Assembly (NCBI GenBank): GCA_020848095.1
Contig: JADLAT010000011.1
Coordinates: forward strand, 1-43,925
Length of the DNA: 43,925 nucleotides
Source: Alphaproteobacteria bacterium
Lineage (GTDB): Bacteria; Pseudomonadota; Alphaproteobacteria; Micavibrionales; Micavibrionaceae
Reading direction: 5' to 3'
Shown: in pieces, positions 1-7,931 of the stretch
Layout: every line of letters starts with the position of its first letter
How positions within the stretch are numbered: the stretch's first letter is position 1
Program-made: the position numbers and the translations under genes
Notes under the pieces: generated by a model
What the model was told of the DNA's origin: nothing
Databases searched by the model: none
What the model saw: only the letters and a program-made list of their open reading frames with translations

Positions 1-2198
1 GATTCAATCAAAAGATTACTGGCCGTGCCTTTAAGACCCTTGATTTCCTTCAGGTCCCCATCTTTCAACACAGCCAGCAACGTAACATTTCCCGGTTTTC
101 CCGGTGCTTTATCATAACCAAAGGGATCAAAAAACAAGCGCACATCGCGCAAATCGGCGGCAACCTCGGCCTCCGACTTGCCATTCGCGTATTGCGTGTA
201 AACCACATCAACTGCGGCTTGCCCTTCCAAAAATGCGCCAAGATCCATCCCCATCCGTTTACGAATTTCGGAATCGGCAACAAGACTAGCCTTGACCTTG
301 CTGGTATAGGCCTGTCCCTCCGCATTTAAAAACTCCTGATAATCCAGCTTTATATCGCGGCCTTCCAGTTTTCCGGCACCCGAAACACTAAACACGTTAT
401 CCGCCGCGCTCAGGGTCAATTTCTCCGCGGTCAATGTGAGATCACGCACAACCCCCGGCAAAACAACGTCCGTCATTTCACCGGTGATGTTAATTTTTAC
501 ATCCGCAACCTTAAGGTCCGCATGGGCCGGAAAAGCAAGATTAACCGCGATATCTGCCTGCCCTTGCGTTTTTTCGATATCAATCAATGTGTTTACACTG
601 ATCGGCTCATCCTTCACATAGGTAAGGGCTGATTTCAGGGGGCCGGAAAGCACAACATTCAAATCCGCAACGCCTTTCCCACCTTCAATAATATTCACCA
701 GTTCAACATCCGCCTTTGAAATCTGCATATCCAAAAGCTTCGCGCTTTCAATATCGATACGAAGCGTTTCACTACCCAGATCAAAATGCCCGCGCCCTTG
801 TGCGTCACGAATAGGGGCCAGCGGATTGCGGTAATCAATGCTCATCCCCTCAAAAGCAAACTGAGCTGCCGCGCTGGTAATATCAAAATGCCAATCCTCG
901 CCCTCACGCTGCCCGCGCAGTCCGACCACGGCCTGCAAATCTGAAAAAACGCCATCCGAAAGATTTCTAACGATCCATTTTTCGCTGGCATCACCTTTTA
1001 AAATCTCTGGCCAGACCGGGGCGATATCCGCCTGAGCCAGCCGGTCAATCATAAATTTCATATCTCCGTCAAATCCGTTCTCACTGAACACCAAAGCGCC
1101 CGCGGACCGCACACTCACCGACCCGTTCAGGGTCATTTCCGCACCGCTCACCTGTAATTTATCATTTTCCCCATTGTATTCAGCCACCAGGCCCATATCC
1201 GAAAACGGCACCGGTTTTTCTGATAATTCCGGAATATTCAACTCCCCCTTCCCGGAGAGCAAAGTCATTTTCGCGCTCTTGACCGTTCTATCCGCGCCAA
1301 TAACAAAATTCAGCCGCGCATCAAGCTGCCCTTTATGCTGCTTTAACACCGATAATTCCGGAATACGCCCCCCCAGCAAGGACAGTTCAAAATGCTCAAG
1401 CAACGCCGCACCGCTAAATTCACCACTTTTTGAATCCAGCAGGGTCTCGACCTTCAAAATGGAGGGCGCCGAGGCACTATCATCAAAACGAATAAACGCC
1501 TTCGACAAAAGCCCCTCAGGCTGGCGCTCCATCTGAATATCCAGCTGCGGCAACGTCCAGGACATATCCAAAAGCGCATCATCAACAATAACCTTCGCGC
1601 CCTCAATCTCAAAGGCTTTCAAACCGCGCAGAAAATTAGGCTCATGCGGATCGCGGCCAGGATGCGCCAGCCAGCCGACAACCTTGTCCAAAGGCCCCCC
1701 ACCGGGCTTGGGGGCTACCGCAGGCGGCGCCTTGGAATCCACGCCTTGAACCAGCCCGGCATCAAAGCTGTTATCTTCATGCCGAACAATACGCAAAGTC
1801 GGATTTTTCAGGATCAACGCAACCGGCACAACCTGACCAAAGGCAAGATATCTCTTACTCAGACCCAAGGCCGCCTCATCCACAGAGGCCACAACCTGCC
1901 CCTGCCCGTCATAAAAACGACTGTTTTTCATGCCCAGTAAAATCGGGCCGCGCATATCCGGCCATTGCAAAACAAGCCGGTCCATACTGGCATGCGCGCC
2001 GGTCCCGTCATCGCGTAAGGAGGAAAGAATATAAGGCTTGGCAAAATCTATCTCAACCGGGCCGGACAATAATCGCCAGGCTGCAAAGCCTATTCCAATG
2101 GCCAGAATAACCAGAATGACCATCAAAGTTTCAAGAGCAACAAACGCCGCCCGCTTGTTCATGATCTTAAAGCGCATCATCCCCTTAACTATAGACAT
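1..2198 (-). CDS. AsmA-like / DUF3971-type membrane protein (3' end outside window)
   Basis: The minus-strand frame is open from an ATG at 2198 to the left edge, so at least 732 residues are present and the C-terminus lies outside the window. The N-terminus has a short cytoplasmic part, then one hydrophobic anchor (around residues 20-43). Next comes a long periplasmic region rich in short beta-strand-like segments, typical of the AsmA/YhdP/TamB group. The last visible stretch (GDLKEIKGLKGTASNLLIE) resembles the conserved AsmA-like C-terminal region. Members of this group are proposed to move or organise phospholipids between inner and outer membrane. A weak GAGAG-like ribosome binding site lies upstream. 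The family call rests on architecture and the C-terminal pattern. The finer subfamily is uncertain. Confidence 0.72.
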   Translation of the reverse strand, partial: MSIVKGMMRFKIMNKRAAFVALETLMVILVILAIGIGFAAWRLLSGPVEIDFAKPYILSSLRDDGTGAHASMDRLVLQWPDMRGPILLGMKNSRFYDGQGQVVASVDEAALGLSKRYLAFGQVVPVALILKNPTLRIVRHEDNSFDAGLVQGVDSKAPPAVAPKPGGGPLDKVVGWLAHPGRDPHEPNFLRGLKAFEIEGAKVIVDDALLDMSWTLPQLDIQMERQPEGLLSKAFIRFDDSASAPSILKVETLLDSKSGEFSGAALLEHFELSLLGGRIPELSVLKQHKGQLDARLNFVIGADRTVKSAKMTLLSGKGELNIPELSEKPVPFSDMGLVAEYNGENDKLQVSGAEMTLNGSVSVRSAGALVFSENGFDGDMKFMIDRLAQADIAPVWPEILKGDASEKWIVRNLSDGVFSDLQAVVGLRGQREGEDWHFDITSAAAQFAFEGMSIDYRNPLAPIRDAQGRGHFDLGSETLRIDIESAKLLDMQISKADVELVNIIEGGKGVADLNVVLSGPLKSALTYVKDEPISVNTLIDIEKTQGQADIAVNLAFPAHADLKVADVKINITGEMTDVVLPGVVRDLTLTAEKLTLSAADNVFSVSGAGKLEGRDIKLDYQEFLNAEGQAYTSKVKASLVADSEIRKRMGMDLGAFLEGQAAVDVVYTQYANGKSEAEVAADLRDVRLFFDPFGYDKAPGKPGNVTLLAVLKDGDLKEIKGLKGTASNLLIE

Positions 2199-2293
2199 AG
2201 AAATAACTCTCTTTCAGTACATTTATGCCACACAATGGCCCTGCCCGTCATAAAATCTATTAAAAAAGCCTCGGCCATAAATAAAAACCGCCC

Positions 2294-2322
2294 TTGACTT
2301 TGAGAGCAAAGCAACCATTCTT
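2294..2322 (+). promoter_or_regulatory. candidate sigma70 promoter of bcp
   Basis: TTGACT at 2294-2299 is a good -35 box. A weak -10 (CATTCT or ATTCTT) follows at 16-17 nt, about 50 nt before the bcp start. Only the -35 is convincing. Confidence 0.35.
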
Positions 2323-2373
2323 GTTCGCAGGGCGCATGCCCTCAAAAAACAAAACCCAAGGATACAAAACCCC

Positions 2374-2850
2374 ATGCAAGACCTCAAAATTGGCGACGCG
2401 GCACCGGATTTCACCCTCCCCACCGATGGCGACGGCGAAATAACGCTCTCAAAACTGCAGGGCCAGAAAGTCGTTTTATATTTCTACCCTAAGGACGACA
2501 CCCCCGGCTGCACCACGGAATCTTGCGGTTTCCGGGACGGACTGGCTGATTTCAAGGCTATGAATGCCCAAATCATCGGCATCTCAAAATGCTCCGTTGC
2601 CAAGCACGATAAATTCAAGGCCAAATACGACCTGAACTTTCCGCTGGCCTCTGATGAACATGGCGATGTCTGCGAACGCTATGGCGTATGGATGGAAAAA
2701 TCCATGTATGGCCGCAAATACATGGGCATAGACCGCTCCACTTTTTTAATCGATGAAAACGGCAAGATCGCCGCACTCTGGCGCAAAGTCTCCGTACCCG
2801 GCCATGTTGAGGCCGTACAAAGCGCACTGGAAACAGGCCCCAAAGCCTAA
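2374..2850 (+). CDS. bcp: thioredoxin-dependent peroxiredoxin, Bcp/PrxQ type
   Basis: A 158-residue single-domain peroxiredoxin that reduces hydrogen peroxide and organic hydroperoxides in the cytoplasm with thioredoxin as donor. The N-terminus has the usual GDAAPDFTLP strand. The active site reads DDTPGCTTESC: Cys46 is the expected peroxidatic cysteine and Cys51, five residues later, the resolving cysteine. That spacing defines the PrxQ/Bcp atypical two-cysteine class. The length equals the family norm. It stands alone between a divergent AsmA-like gene and a convergent hypothetical gene, so it is probably a single-gene transcript. Confidence 0.95.
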   Translation: MQDLKIGDAAPDFTLPTDGDGEITLSKLQGQKVVLYFYPKDDTPGCTTESCGFRDGLADFKAMNAQIIGISKCSVAKHDKFKAKYDLNFPLASDEHGDVCERYGVWMEKSMYGRKYMGIDRSTFLIDENGKIAALWRKVSVPGHVEAVQSALETGPKA

Positions 2851-2873
2851 AAAATCCTAAAAAACCTTACCGC

Positions 2874-3557
2874 TTAATTTTGCGGGGCCTGCTGCATAAA
2901 CTCAATTTGTGCGGCCTCAAGATCTTTTATGTCCTTCTGCAGCGCCAGAGCCTCTTTCTGATCCTCTGGTTTCAGCAAATAAACCGCATTGCTCTCGGAA
3001 TCGATAGAAATGCTCTCTTTTTTCTCGGCATAAAAATGCAGCAGCTTTTTATAAGCCGCCAGAATATCCCGCTCGCTTGCAAAATAACCTGTAAATTGAT
3101 CCTGACTGTTCGTGCGCACCTGTTCCCATTTTTGCCTGGCGGCAATGCGCTCCCCTTCCGGCAGACCGGGAAGCAGCGTCTCAATTTCATGATCGGCCTT
3201 GGCAAAAGCCTCCAGAATTTCATTCATCTGAAGATGCAGCGCCAAAATCGTACTCTCGGCAAGGGAGGCATTTTCTTCTATATACTCCGGCATTTTCATA
3301 TTTTCCGGCTTGATAAGGCCTGTTAAAACCTTGCGGCGCTGTTTATAGGCAAACGCGTTCTTTTCCACATCAGCCAGAAAGCCATTTAAAAAAACCTCAA
3401 AATCAGCCTTTATTTCAGCGTTCTGGGCCTTTTGCTCCGCCACATACTGCTTACCGGCCTGCTCCTGCCGCTTCGCGCTCATATACGCTAAAACGCCTGA
3501 AAACACGCCCACAAAGAGCACAAAAGCCAAAAGAATGTACCAGAGTTTTTTGTTCAT
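2874..3557 (-). CDS. hypothetical single-pass membrane protein with helical periplasmic domain
   Basis: 227 residues. A hydrophobic segment at residues 4-26 acts as a signal anchor. The rest is charged and rich in Glu, Lys, Gln and Ala, and probably forms a helical, partly coiled-coil domain outside the inner membrane. No catalytic motif is visible and I do not recognise a family. Its ATG overlaps the stop of the upstream nucleosidase-like gene by 4 nt, so it is translationally coupled as the last gene of a trkH-nucleosidase-hypothetical operon. Confidence 0.7.
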   Translation of the reverse strand: MNKKLWYILLAFVLFVGVFSGVLAYMSAKRQEQAGKQYVAEQKAQNAEIKADFEVFLNGFLADVEKNAFAYKQRRKVLTGLIKPENMKMPEYIEENASLAESTILALHLQMNEILEAFAKADHEIETLLPGLPEGERIAARQKWEQVRTNSQDQFTGYFASERDILAAYKKLLHFYAEKKESISIDSESNAVYLLKPEDQKEALALQKDIKDLEAAQIEFMQQAPQN

Positions 3558-4108
3558 AATCCCGCCCCCCTTAAGGCGTCCCGCAATTTAGAGGCCGTAT
3601 GATGCAAAGCCTCATGCCAATCACCGCAAGCCTCGCTATCCGCACCATCAGAAACATATTTCAAACATAAAAACGGAATCGCCTCCCGTTTACAAATCAG
3701 AGCCAGAGCATACGCCTCCATATCAACAACATCAAAGGCCGATGCTGCCTCGCTGGCATCAAAACTATCGCCGGTGCCGCACAAACCATCTTGCAGACCC
3801 TCAATGCGGTTTCCATGCTCCAATGTAAGCGGGTCATCTGAAAACGGCGTCTTGAACTTCTCAAATCCCAAAGCGGTAACATCCATATCACGCTGTATAA
3901 ACCGCGTCGGGTTGACAAGGGTTCCACCTGCATGACGCCGGCTTCCGGCTGTCCCCATGTTTATAACCAGAGAGGGGCGCCCCGCCCGCAGCCGCTGCAT
4001 CAAACCAAAAGCCGCGTTCACCTTCCCTATTCCGGTATGAAGAACATCATAATCATCAAAGACATCCTGACTTTCTTCCTTCATTGCAAAAACCAGCAGC
4101 GGATTCAT
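3554..4108 (-). CDS. MTA/SAH nucleosidase-like phosphorylase-superfamily protein
   Basis: 184 residues from the ATG at 4108, chosen because AAGGAG lies at ideal distance upstream. A longer frame reaching 4153 would overlap trkH and has no such site. The protein shows the PNP/UDP phosphorylase fold signatures: an AMKEE segment at 8-12 matching the catalytic Glu of MTAN enzymes, a GTAGS glycine loop at 52-56, ME at 130-131 contacting ribose, and SDGAD at 153-157 with the catalytic Asp. Such enzymes cleave the N-glycosidic bond of methylthioadenosine, S-adenosylhomocysteine or related nucleosides. At 184 residues it is shorter than the usual 230 or so, so the substrate is uncertain. It is 10 nt downstream of trkH. 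Confidence 0.75.
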   Translation of the reverse strand: MNPLLVFAMKEESQDVFDDYDVLHTGIGKVNAAFGLMQRLRAGRPSLVINMGTAGSRRHAGGTLVNPTRFIQRDMDVTALGFEKFKTPFSDDPLTLEHGNRIEGLQDGLCGTGDSFDASEAASAFDVVDMEAYALALICKREAIPFLCLKYVSDGADSEACGDWHEALHHTASKLRDALRGAGL

Positions 4109-4118
4109 AGCTCTCCTT

Positions 4119-5564
4119 CTATCCTCGCCAATATATGGAGGAAAACAATACAAAAACAGTCAAAATTTCAAGTCTCCCCAGCATCATCGCAAAGGACATC
4201 AACCATTTGGCCCCGTCCGGAAGCAGAGAAAAATTCCCGGCCGGCCCGACAATCGGCCCGACACCGGCCCCTACATTCCCGACAGCTGTCGCCGCGCTGG
4301 AGATCGCCGTCATAAAATCCACGCCCGTCAAGGCAATCCCGATCGTTAAAAACACATTACAGACCACATAAAAGCTTAAAAACCCCAATGTGGAGGTAAT
4401 CACGCCTTTATCCAGCGTCTTACCTTGATACCGCAGGGCAAAAATACCGTTGGGATAAAGCGGCGCTTTAATCTGCCGGTTCATAACCTTGGCAGCAATA
4501 ATAATCCGCATGATTTTGGGACCGCCCGCCGTCGATCCGGCACAACCCCCGATATAGGTCGCCATCAGCGCCGCCACCACCGCAAAATTCCCCCAGAGCA
4601 TATAATCCGTTGTGGCAAATCCCGTGGTGGTAATAATGGAGACAAGATTAAAAAGTGAATGCCGAAAGCAATACTCAAACGTATAATCTGTCGCATTCCA
4701 CAACCAAAAGGTCATGGCCCCGACAATACCTATAACGATAAAGCTCAAAACCCGGACCTGCTCATCCTGCCAGAATGCAAAATTACCCCTCACGAAAAAC
4801 TTTATAAACAATACAAACGGCAACGCGCTGGCAAACATAAAAAAACTGGCGCTGTAATGAAGCGCCGGGTTTTCAAAAAAGCCGAAAGATTTATCATGCG
4901 TTGAAAATCCAGCTGTAGAAACCGTGGTCATAGCGTGGTTTACCGCATCAAACCAGCTCATACCCAGCGCATAATACGTGCCCATACAAACAATGGTCAA
5001 ACCGCAATAAACCTTGAAAACCGCAGAGACTACAGATCCGCTTCGCGGCATGATCTTATCCGAGCGATCAGAAGATTCCGTCTGGAACAGCTGCATCCCG
5101 CCCACGCGCAAAAAAGGCAAAAAGACAATCGCAAAGGCAATAATACCAATACCGCCAATCCACTGAATCATGGACCGCCAGAATAAAACACCATGCGACA
5201 TCTGATCCAGCCCATATAAAACGGTCGAACCCGTGGTGGTAATGCCCGAGGTCGCCTCGAAATACGCATCCACAAACTTAATATCCAGATCGGACATATA
5301 AAGCGGCAAGGCCGCAAAAAACGCCAGAAACCCCCAACTCAAGGTGGTCAACAAAAACGCTTCCCGCACGCTCATCTTTTTTTCAAAGGAATAATTCGTG
5401 ATGATAAGCCCACCACCGAAAAACAGACAGACAATAGCGTTAATCAAAAAAACATGCGCGTTCGGATGATGGTGCATACCGTCAATCAACGCAGGCACCA
5501 GCTCAGCCAGACCAACAATGCCAATCAGCATCCCCAGCGTAAATCCGACAATCTGAAATTTCAT
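4119..5564 (-). CDS. trkH: Trk-type potassium uptake channel subunit TrkH
   Basis: 481 residues with the four-fold M1-P-M2 repeat of TrkH/KtrB channels. The pore-loop filters are visible in order as TTTGSTVL, TVSTAGFSTHD, TTTGFATTDY and AVGNVGAGVG, each with the conserved filter glycine. The C-terminus ends LGRLEILTVFVLFSSIYWRG, highly typical of TrkH. The protein forms the potassium-translocating pore in the inner membrane and normally works with cytoplasmic TrkA, which is not in this window. It is the first gene of a three-gene minus-strand operon. Confidence 0.95.
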   Translation of the reverse strand: MKFQIVGFTLGMLIGIVGLAELVPALIDGMHHHPNAHVFLINAIVCLFFGGGLIITNYSFEKKMSVREAFLLTTLSWGFLAFFAALPLYMSDLDIKFVDAYFEATSGITTTGSTVLYGLDQMSHGVLFWRSMIQWIGGIGIIAFAIVFLPFLRVGGMQLFQTESSDRSDKIMPRSGSVVSAVFKVYCGLTIVCMGTYYALGMSWFDAVNHAMTTVSTAGFSTHDKSFGFFENPALHYSASFFMFASALPFVLFIKFFVRGNFAFWQDEQVRVLSFIVIGIVGAMTFWLWNATDYTFEYCFRHSLFNLVSIITTTGFATTDYMLWGNFAVVAALMATYIGGCAGSTAGGPKIMRIIIAAKVMNRQIKAPLYPNGIFALRYQGKTLDKGVITSTLGFLSFYVVCNVFLTIGIALTGVDFMTAISSAATAVGNVGAGVGPIVGPAGNFSLLPDGAKWLMSFAMMLGRLEILTVFVLFSSIYWRG

Positions 5565-5690
5565 AAGTGCTGTGTTTTCCGTTGCGTTTCAACCCGGCCC
5601 GGCTCCGACAATAAACCTAAAATCTTAATTTCCGAACATGTTTTTTGAAAAACCTTCCGCCGCAGCGGGCAGCCTCAAAACGCTAAAGGC

Positions 5691-5719
5691 TTGCAATCTA
5701 GGCTCCGCCGCGCTATTTC
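5691..5719 (+). promoter_or_regulatory. candidate promoter of bolA-grxD
   Basis: TTGCAA at 5691-5696 and TATTTC at 5714-5719 are separated by exactly 17 nt and lie about 45 nt before the bolA start chosen here. The position inside the longer open frame supports the shorter bolA start. Confidence 0.45.
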
Positions 5720-5763
5720 AAAGAAAAGGACCCCTTGCAGATTTTAACGAAGGTATCGACAAT

Positions 5764-6000
5764 ATGGCTATGGACGCAAAAACGATCAAAGACCTGATTT
5801 TGGAAAGCATTCCCGATGCTGATATCCGTATCGAAGACCTGCGGGGCGATGGCGATCACTACGCAGCCTATGTTACGGCGCCCAGCTTCAATGGCAAAAG
5901 CCGCGTGCAGCAGCACCAGATGGTGTATAAAGCCCTAAAGGGGCGCATGGGCAATGAACTCCACGCGCTGGCGCTGCAAACATCCGCTTCCGACAGCTAG
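5764..6000 (+). CDS. bolA: BolA-family protein
   Basis: 78 residues from the ATG at 5764. The open frame reaches back to 5638, but those 42 codons are unlike BolA and contain a plausible promoter. An AAGG lies 10 nt before 5764. The conserved BolA core is present: GDGDHYAAYVTAPSFNGKSR followed by the VQQHQMVYKALKGRM helix and a hydrophobic LHALALQT end. Proteins of this size class pair with monothiol glutaredoxins to ligate a [2Fe-2S] cluster. They take part in Fe-S cluster trafficking or iron sensing. The partner grxD follows 44 nt downstream, the usual alphaproteobacterial arrangement. Confidence 0.9.
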   Translation: MAMDAKTIKDLILESIPDADIRIEDLRGDGDHYAAYVTAPSFNGKSRVQQHQMVYKALKGRMGNELHALALQTSASDS

Positions 6001-6044
6001 AACAAAAAAACAACCCGCAAGATGATAAGAAAGAGATAAAAACC

Positions 6045-6374
6045 ATGGAAAACGCAATCTTTGAAACCATCCAAAAACAAATCAATGACAATGACATCGT
6101 CTTGTACATGAAAGGGAACGCCGCCATGCCACAATGCGGTTTTTCATCCCTCGTTGTTCAGATTTTGACCCATCTGGGCGTGGATTTCAGCGATATAAAC
6201 ATCCTCGAAGATGAAAATCTGCGGCAGGGTATAAAAGATTTCACAAACTGGCCCACCATACCCCAGCTCTATGTTAAGGGCGAATTTGTTGGCGGTTGCG
6301 ACATCATTCGTGAAATGTATGAAAGCGGAGAACTCAAAACGCTTCTTGATGACAAGGGCATCAAGGCCGCTTAA
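6045..6374 (+). CDS. grxD: monothiol glutaredoxin, Grx4/GrxD type
   Basis: 109 residues. The CGFS active site at 31-34 is the hallmark of monothiol glutaredoxins, preceded by KGNAAMPQ. WPTIPQLYVKGEFVGGCDII carries the cis-Pro and glutathione-binding residues. The protein binds a [2Fe-2S] cluster at a dimer interface with glutathione and hands clusters to target proteins, often in a heterodimer with BolA. The gene follows bolA on the same strand and precedes an Fe-S regulator gene, making a small Fe-S theme cluster. Confidence 0.95.
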   Translation: MENAIFETIQKQINDNDIVLYMKGNAAMPQCGFSSLVVQILTHLGVDFSDINILEDENLRQGIKDFTNWPTIPQLYVKGEFVGGCDIIREMYESGELKTLLDDKGIKAA

Positions 6375-6415
6375 AACATTTTAAAGTTTTGATAAAAACA
6401 GCCCTTATCCGGCCC

Positions 6416-6443
6416 TTGCGACGGGTAAAGTATAAAATATTAC
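6416..6443 (+). promoter_or_regulatory. candidate promoter of the nsrR-like gene
   Basis: TTGCGA (6416-6421), 16 nt spacer, TATTAC (6438-6443). The predicted start of transcription falls inside the palindrome at 6449-6473, a geometry that suits repression. Confidence 0.4.
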
Positions 6444-6448
6444 GCATT

Positions 6449-6473
6449 TTTGAATATAAAAGGTATATTCAAA
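6449..6473. promoter_or_regulatory. perfect 10-5-10 palindrome, candidate NsrR/Rrf2 operator
   Basis: Arm TTTGAATATA, spacer AAAGG, arm TATATTCAAA: ten exactly matching pairs. It lies 24 nt before the start of the Rrf2-type gene and just after its candidate -10 box. Rrf2 dimers bind AT-rich dyads of this size, so autoregulation is a reasonable inference. Binding cannot be shown from sequence. Confidence 0.5.
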
Positions 6474-6497
6474 TGAACAAAGCGTTTTAGGACAAAC

Positions 6498-6938
6498 ATG
6501 CAACTGACATTATTCACAGACTATTCTCTGCGGGTACTGATGTATCTCAGTGAGAACCAGGACCGTCTCTGCACGGTCAAGGAAATCTCTGCGCGCTATG
6601 GAATTTCCAACAATCATATCGTCAAAGTTGTCCATAAGCTTGCCCAGCTCGGCTATATCCAAAGCCAAAAGGGAAAGGGCGGCGGCATCGCTATCTTGAA
6701 AAAACCCGAAGATATAAATCTCCGCGATCTGGTCATAGACTTGGAACCCGGCCTGACAATCGTTGAATGCTTCGATTCCTCCACAAACACCTGCAAAATC
6801 GTTTCCGCCTGCCGGTTAAAAGGTATTTTAGCGGAGGCCTTAAAAGCTTTCCTCAGCACGCTGGCGCGCTATACGCTGGCCGATACGCGCGGCGAAAGCC
6901 TTTCGGATCTTTTGGAGAAACAAAGCACCTCGCTTTAG
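6498..6938 (+). CDS. nsrR: Rrf2-family Fe-S transcriptional regulator, NsrR type
   Basis: 146 residues. The start MQLTLFTDYSLRVLMYL is the standard NsrR/Rrf2 opening. A winged helix-turn-helix follows (residues 25-66, with the conserved SNNHIVKVVHKLAQLGYI helix). Three cysteines at 91, 99 and 105 lie in the cluster-binding loop, with the NsrR-like VSACRLKGIL after them. The spacing from first to second cysteine is three residues longer than in E. coli NsrR. NsrR holds an Fe-S cluster that reacts with nitric oxide and then releases DNA, derepressing NO-detoxification genes. AGGA lies 5 nt before ATG 6498. NsrR is preferred over IscR or RirA on overall similarity, but targets are unknown. Confidence 0.82.
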   Translation: MQLTLFTDYSLRVLMYLSENQDRLCTVKEISARYGISNNHIVKVVHKLAQLGYIQSQKGKGGGIAILKKPEDINLRDLVIDLEPGLTIVECFDSSTNTCKIVSACRLKGILAEALKAFLSTLARYTLADTRGESLSDLLEKQSTSL

Positions 6939-6945
6939 GGAATGC

Positions 6946-7899
6946 TTACCATTCCAAAGGTTTTTGCGTGCCAACAAAACCCACCGCCTGATTCCCCGTT
7001 TCATTAAAACTCAGCCTGTCAAAACTCATCGCGCGCGCCTGGGCTATACCCCGGCCATGGTTATCACCCGCCCGCGCCGGGTCGATCATCAAATAGCGCT
7101 TCCATTCAAATCCCCGCCCCTGATCGGTAATAATAACGTAAATTCCTTCATCCTTATGCGTCAGCGCAACATCAACAACACGATCTTTATAATCCTCCAT
7201 GTCCTGCCGCTTACGAATCTCCGCATGCCAGAGATCTTCATTTAACAAATGCGTCTTGCGGTCATAGCCAATCTCGAGGTTCCCATGTTCAACCGCGTTA
7301 ATCAGTAACTCACCCAGCCCCGGCAAAACGCGCCGGGGGTCCGGGAAACATTGCGCGGCAAACGAAGCAAGACATTCTGCTTCTTCCATAGTGCTAAATT
7401 TAAATTTGCAGGTCTGAATCAGGGAAAACCCGGATTTATGCCGTTTAAACCCCTCATTTAAAAGACTGCTTTGCTGCACATCACGCGCCACAGCAATCAA
7501 GACGGATCGCAAGATATTCTCATCCACCGGCTTGCTGAGATAATACAAAACACCGGCCTCAAGCCCTTCTTGCATTTCCTGCTGACTGGCCGCACCGCTC
7601 ACCATCACCACCGGCGTATTACGCAATTCAGGATATTCTTTCATGCGCCTGACGGCGCTCAGCCCATCCATAACCGGCATACGAAAATCCATCAAAACAA
7701 CGTCAATATCTGCCGGGTTCTTTTGTAAAAGCGCCAGAGCATGCTCACCGTTACGCGCCGGCAACATGCTGTGCCCGAACCGGGCAATATGTTCCCCCAT
7801 TAAATCCCGTTGCAATTCATCATCATCAACAACAAGAATCCTAAGGGAGTCAGCGCGTTTTTTCATGAACGGCACTATATTTTCACTGGATTTTTGCAT
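6946..7899 (-). CDS. response-regulator receiver fused to HATPase (anti-sigma/serine-kinase-like) domain
   Basis: 317 residues. Residues 19-140 are a receiver domain: acidic pocket VVDDD, phosphoacceptor Asp71 in LMDFRMPVMDG, and Lys123 in SKPVD. Residues about 165-317 are an ATP-binding domain of the GHKL type. Its N-box-like helix is GELLINAVEHGNLEIG, its G1 box DQGRGFEW and its glycine lid NHGRGI. No histidine-kinase dimerisation helix with a phosphoryl-accepting His is seen, so it resembles RsbW/SpoIIAB-like anti-sigma kinases under receiver control. AAAGGG lies before ATG 7899. The gene is 32 nt downstream of the HlyD adaptor and probably ends the type I secretion operon. Confidence 0.8.
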   Translation of the reverse strand: MQKSSENIVPFMKKRADSLRILVVDDDELQRDLMGEHIARFGHSMLPARNGEHALALLQKNPADIDVVLMDFRMPVMDGLSAVRRMKEYPELRNTPVVMVSGAASQQEMQEGLEAGVLYYLSKPVDENILRSVLIAVARDVQQSSLLNEGFKRHKSGFSLIQTCKFKFSTMEEAECLASFAAQCFPDPRRVLPGLGELLINAVEHGNLEIGYDRKTHLLNEDLWHAEIRKRQDMEDYKDRVVDVALTHKDEGIYVIITDQGRGFEWKRYLMIDPARAGDNHGRGIAQARAMSFDRLSFNETGNQAVGFVGTQKPLEW

Positions 7900-7931
7900 G
7901 GAAATACCCTTTAAATCTTTAAAAGTTACAA

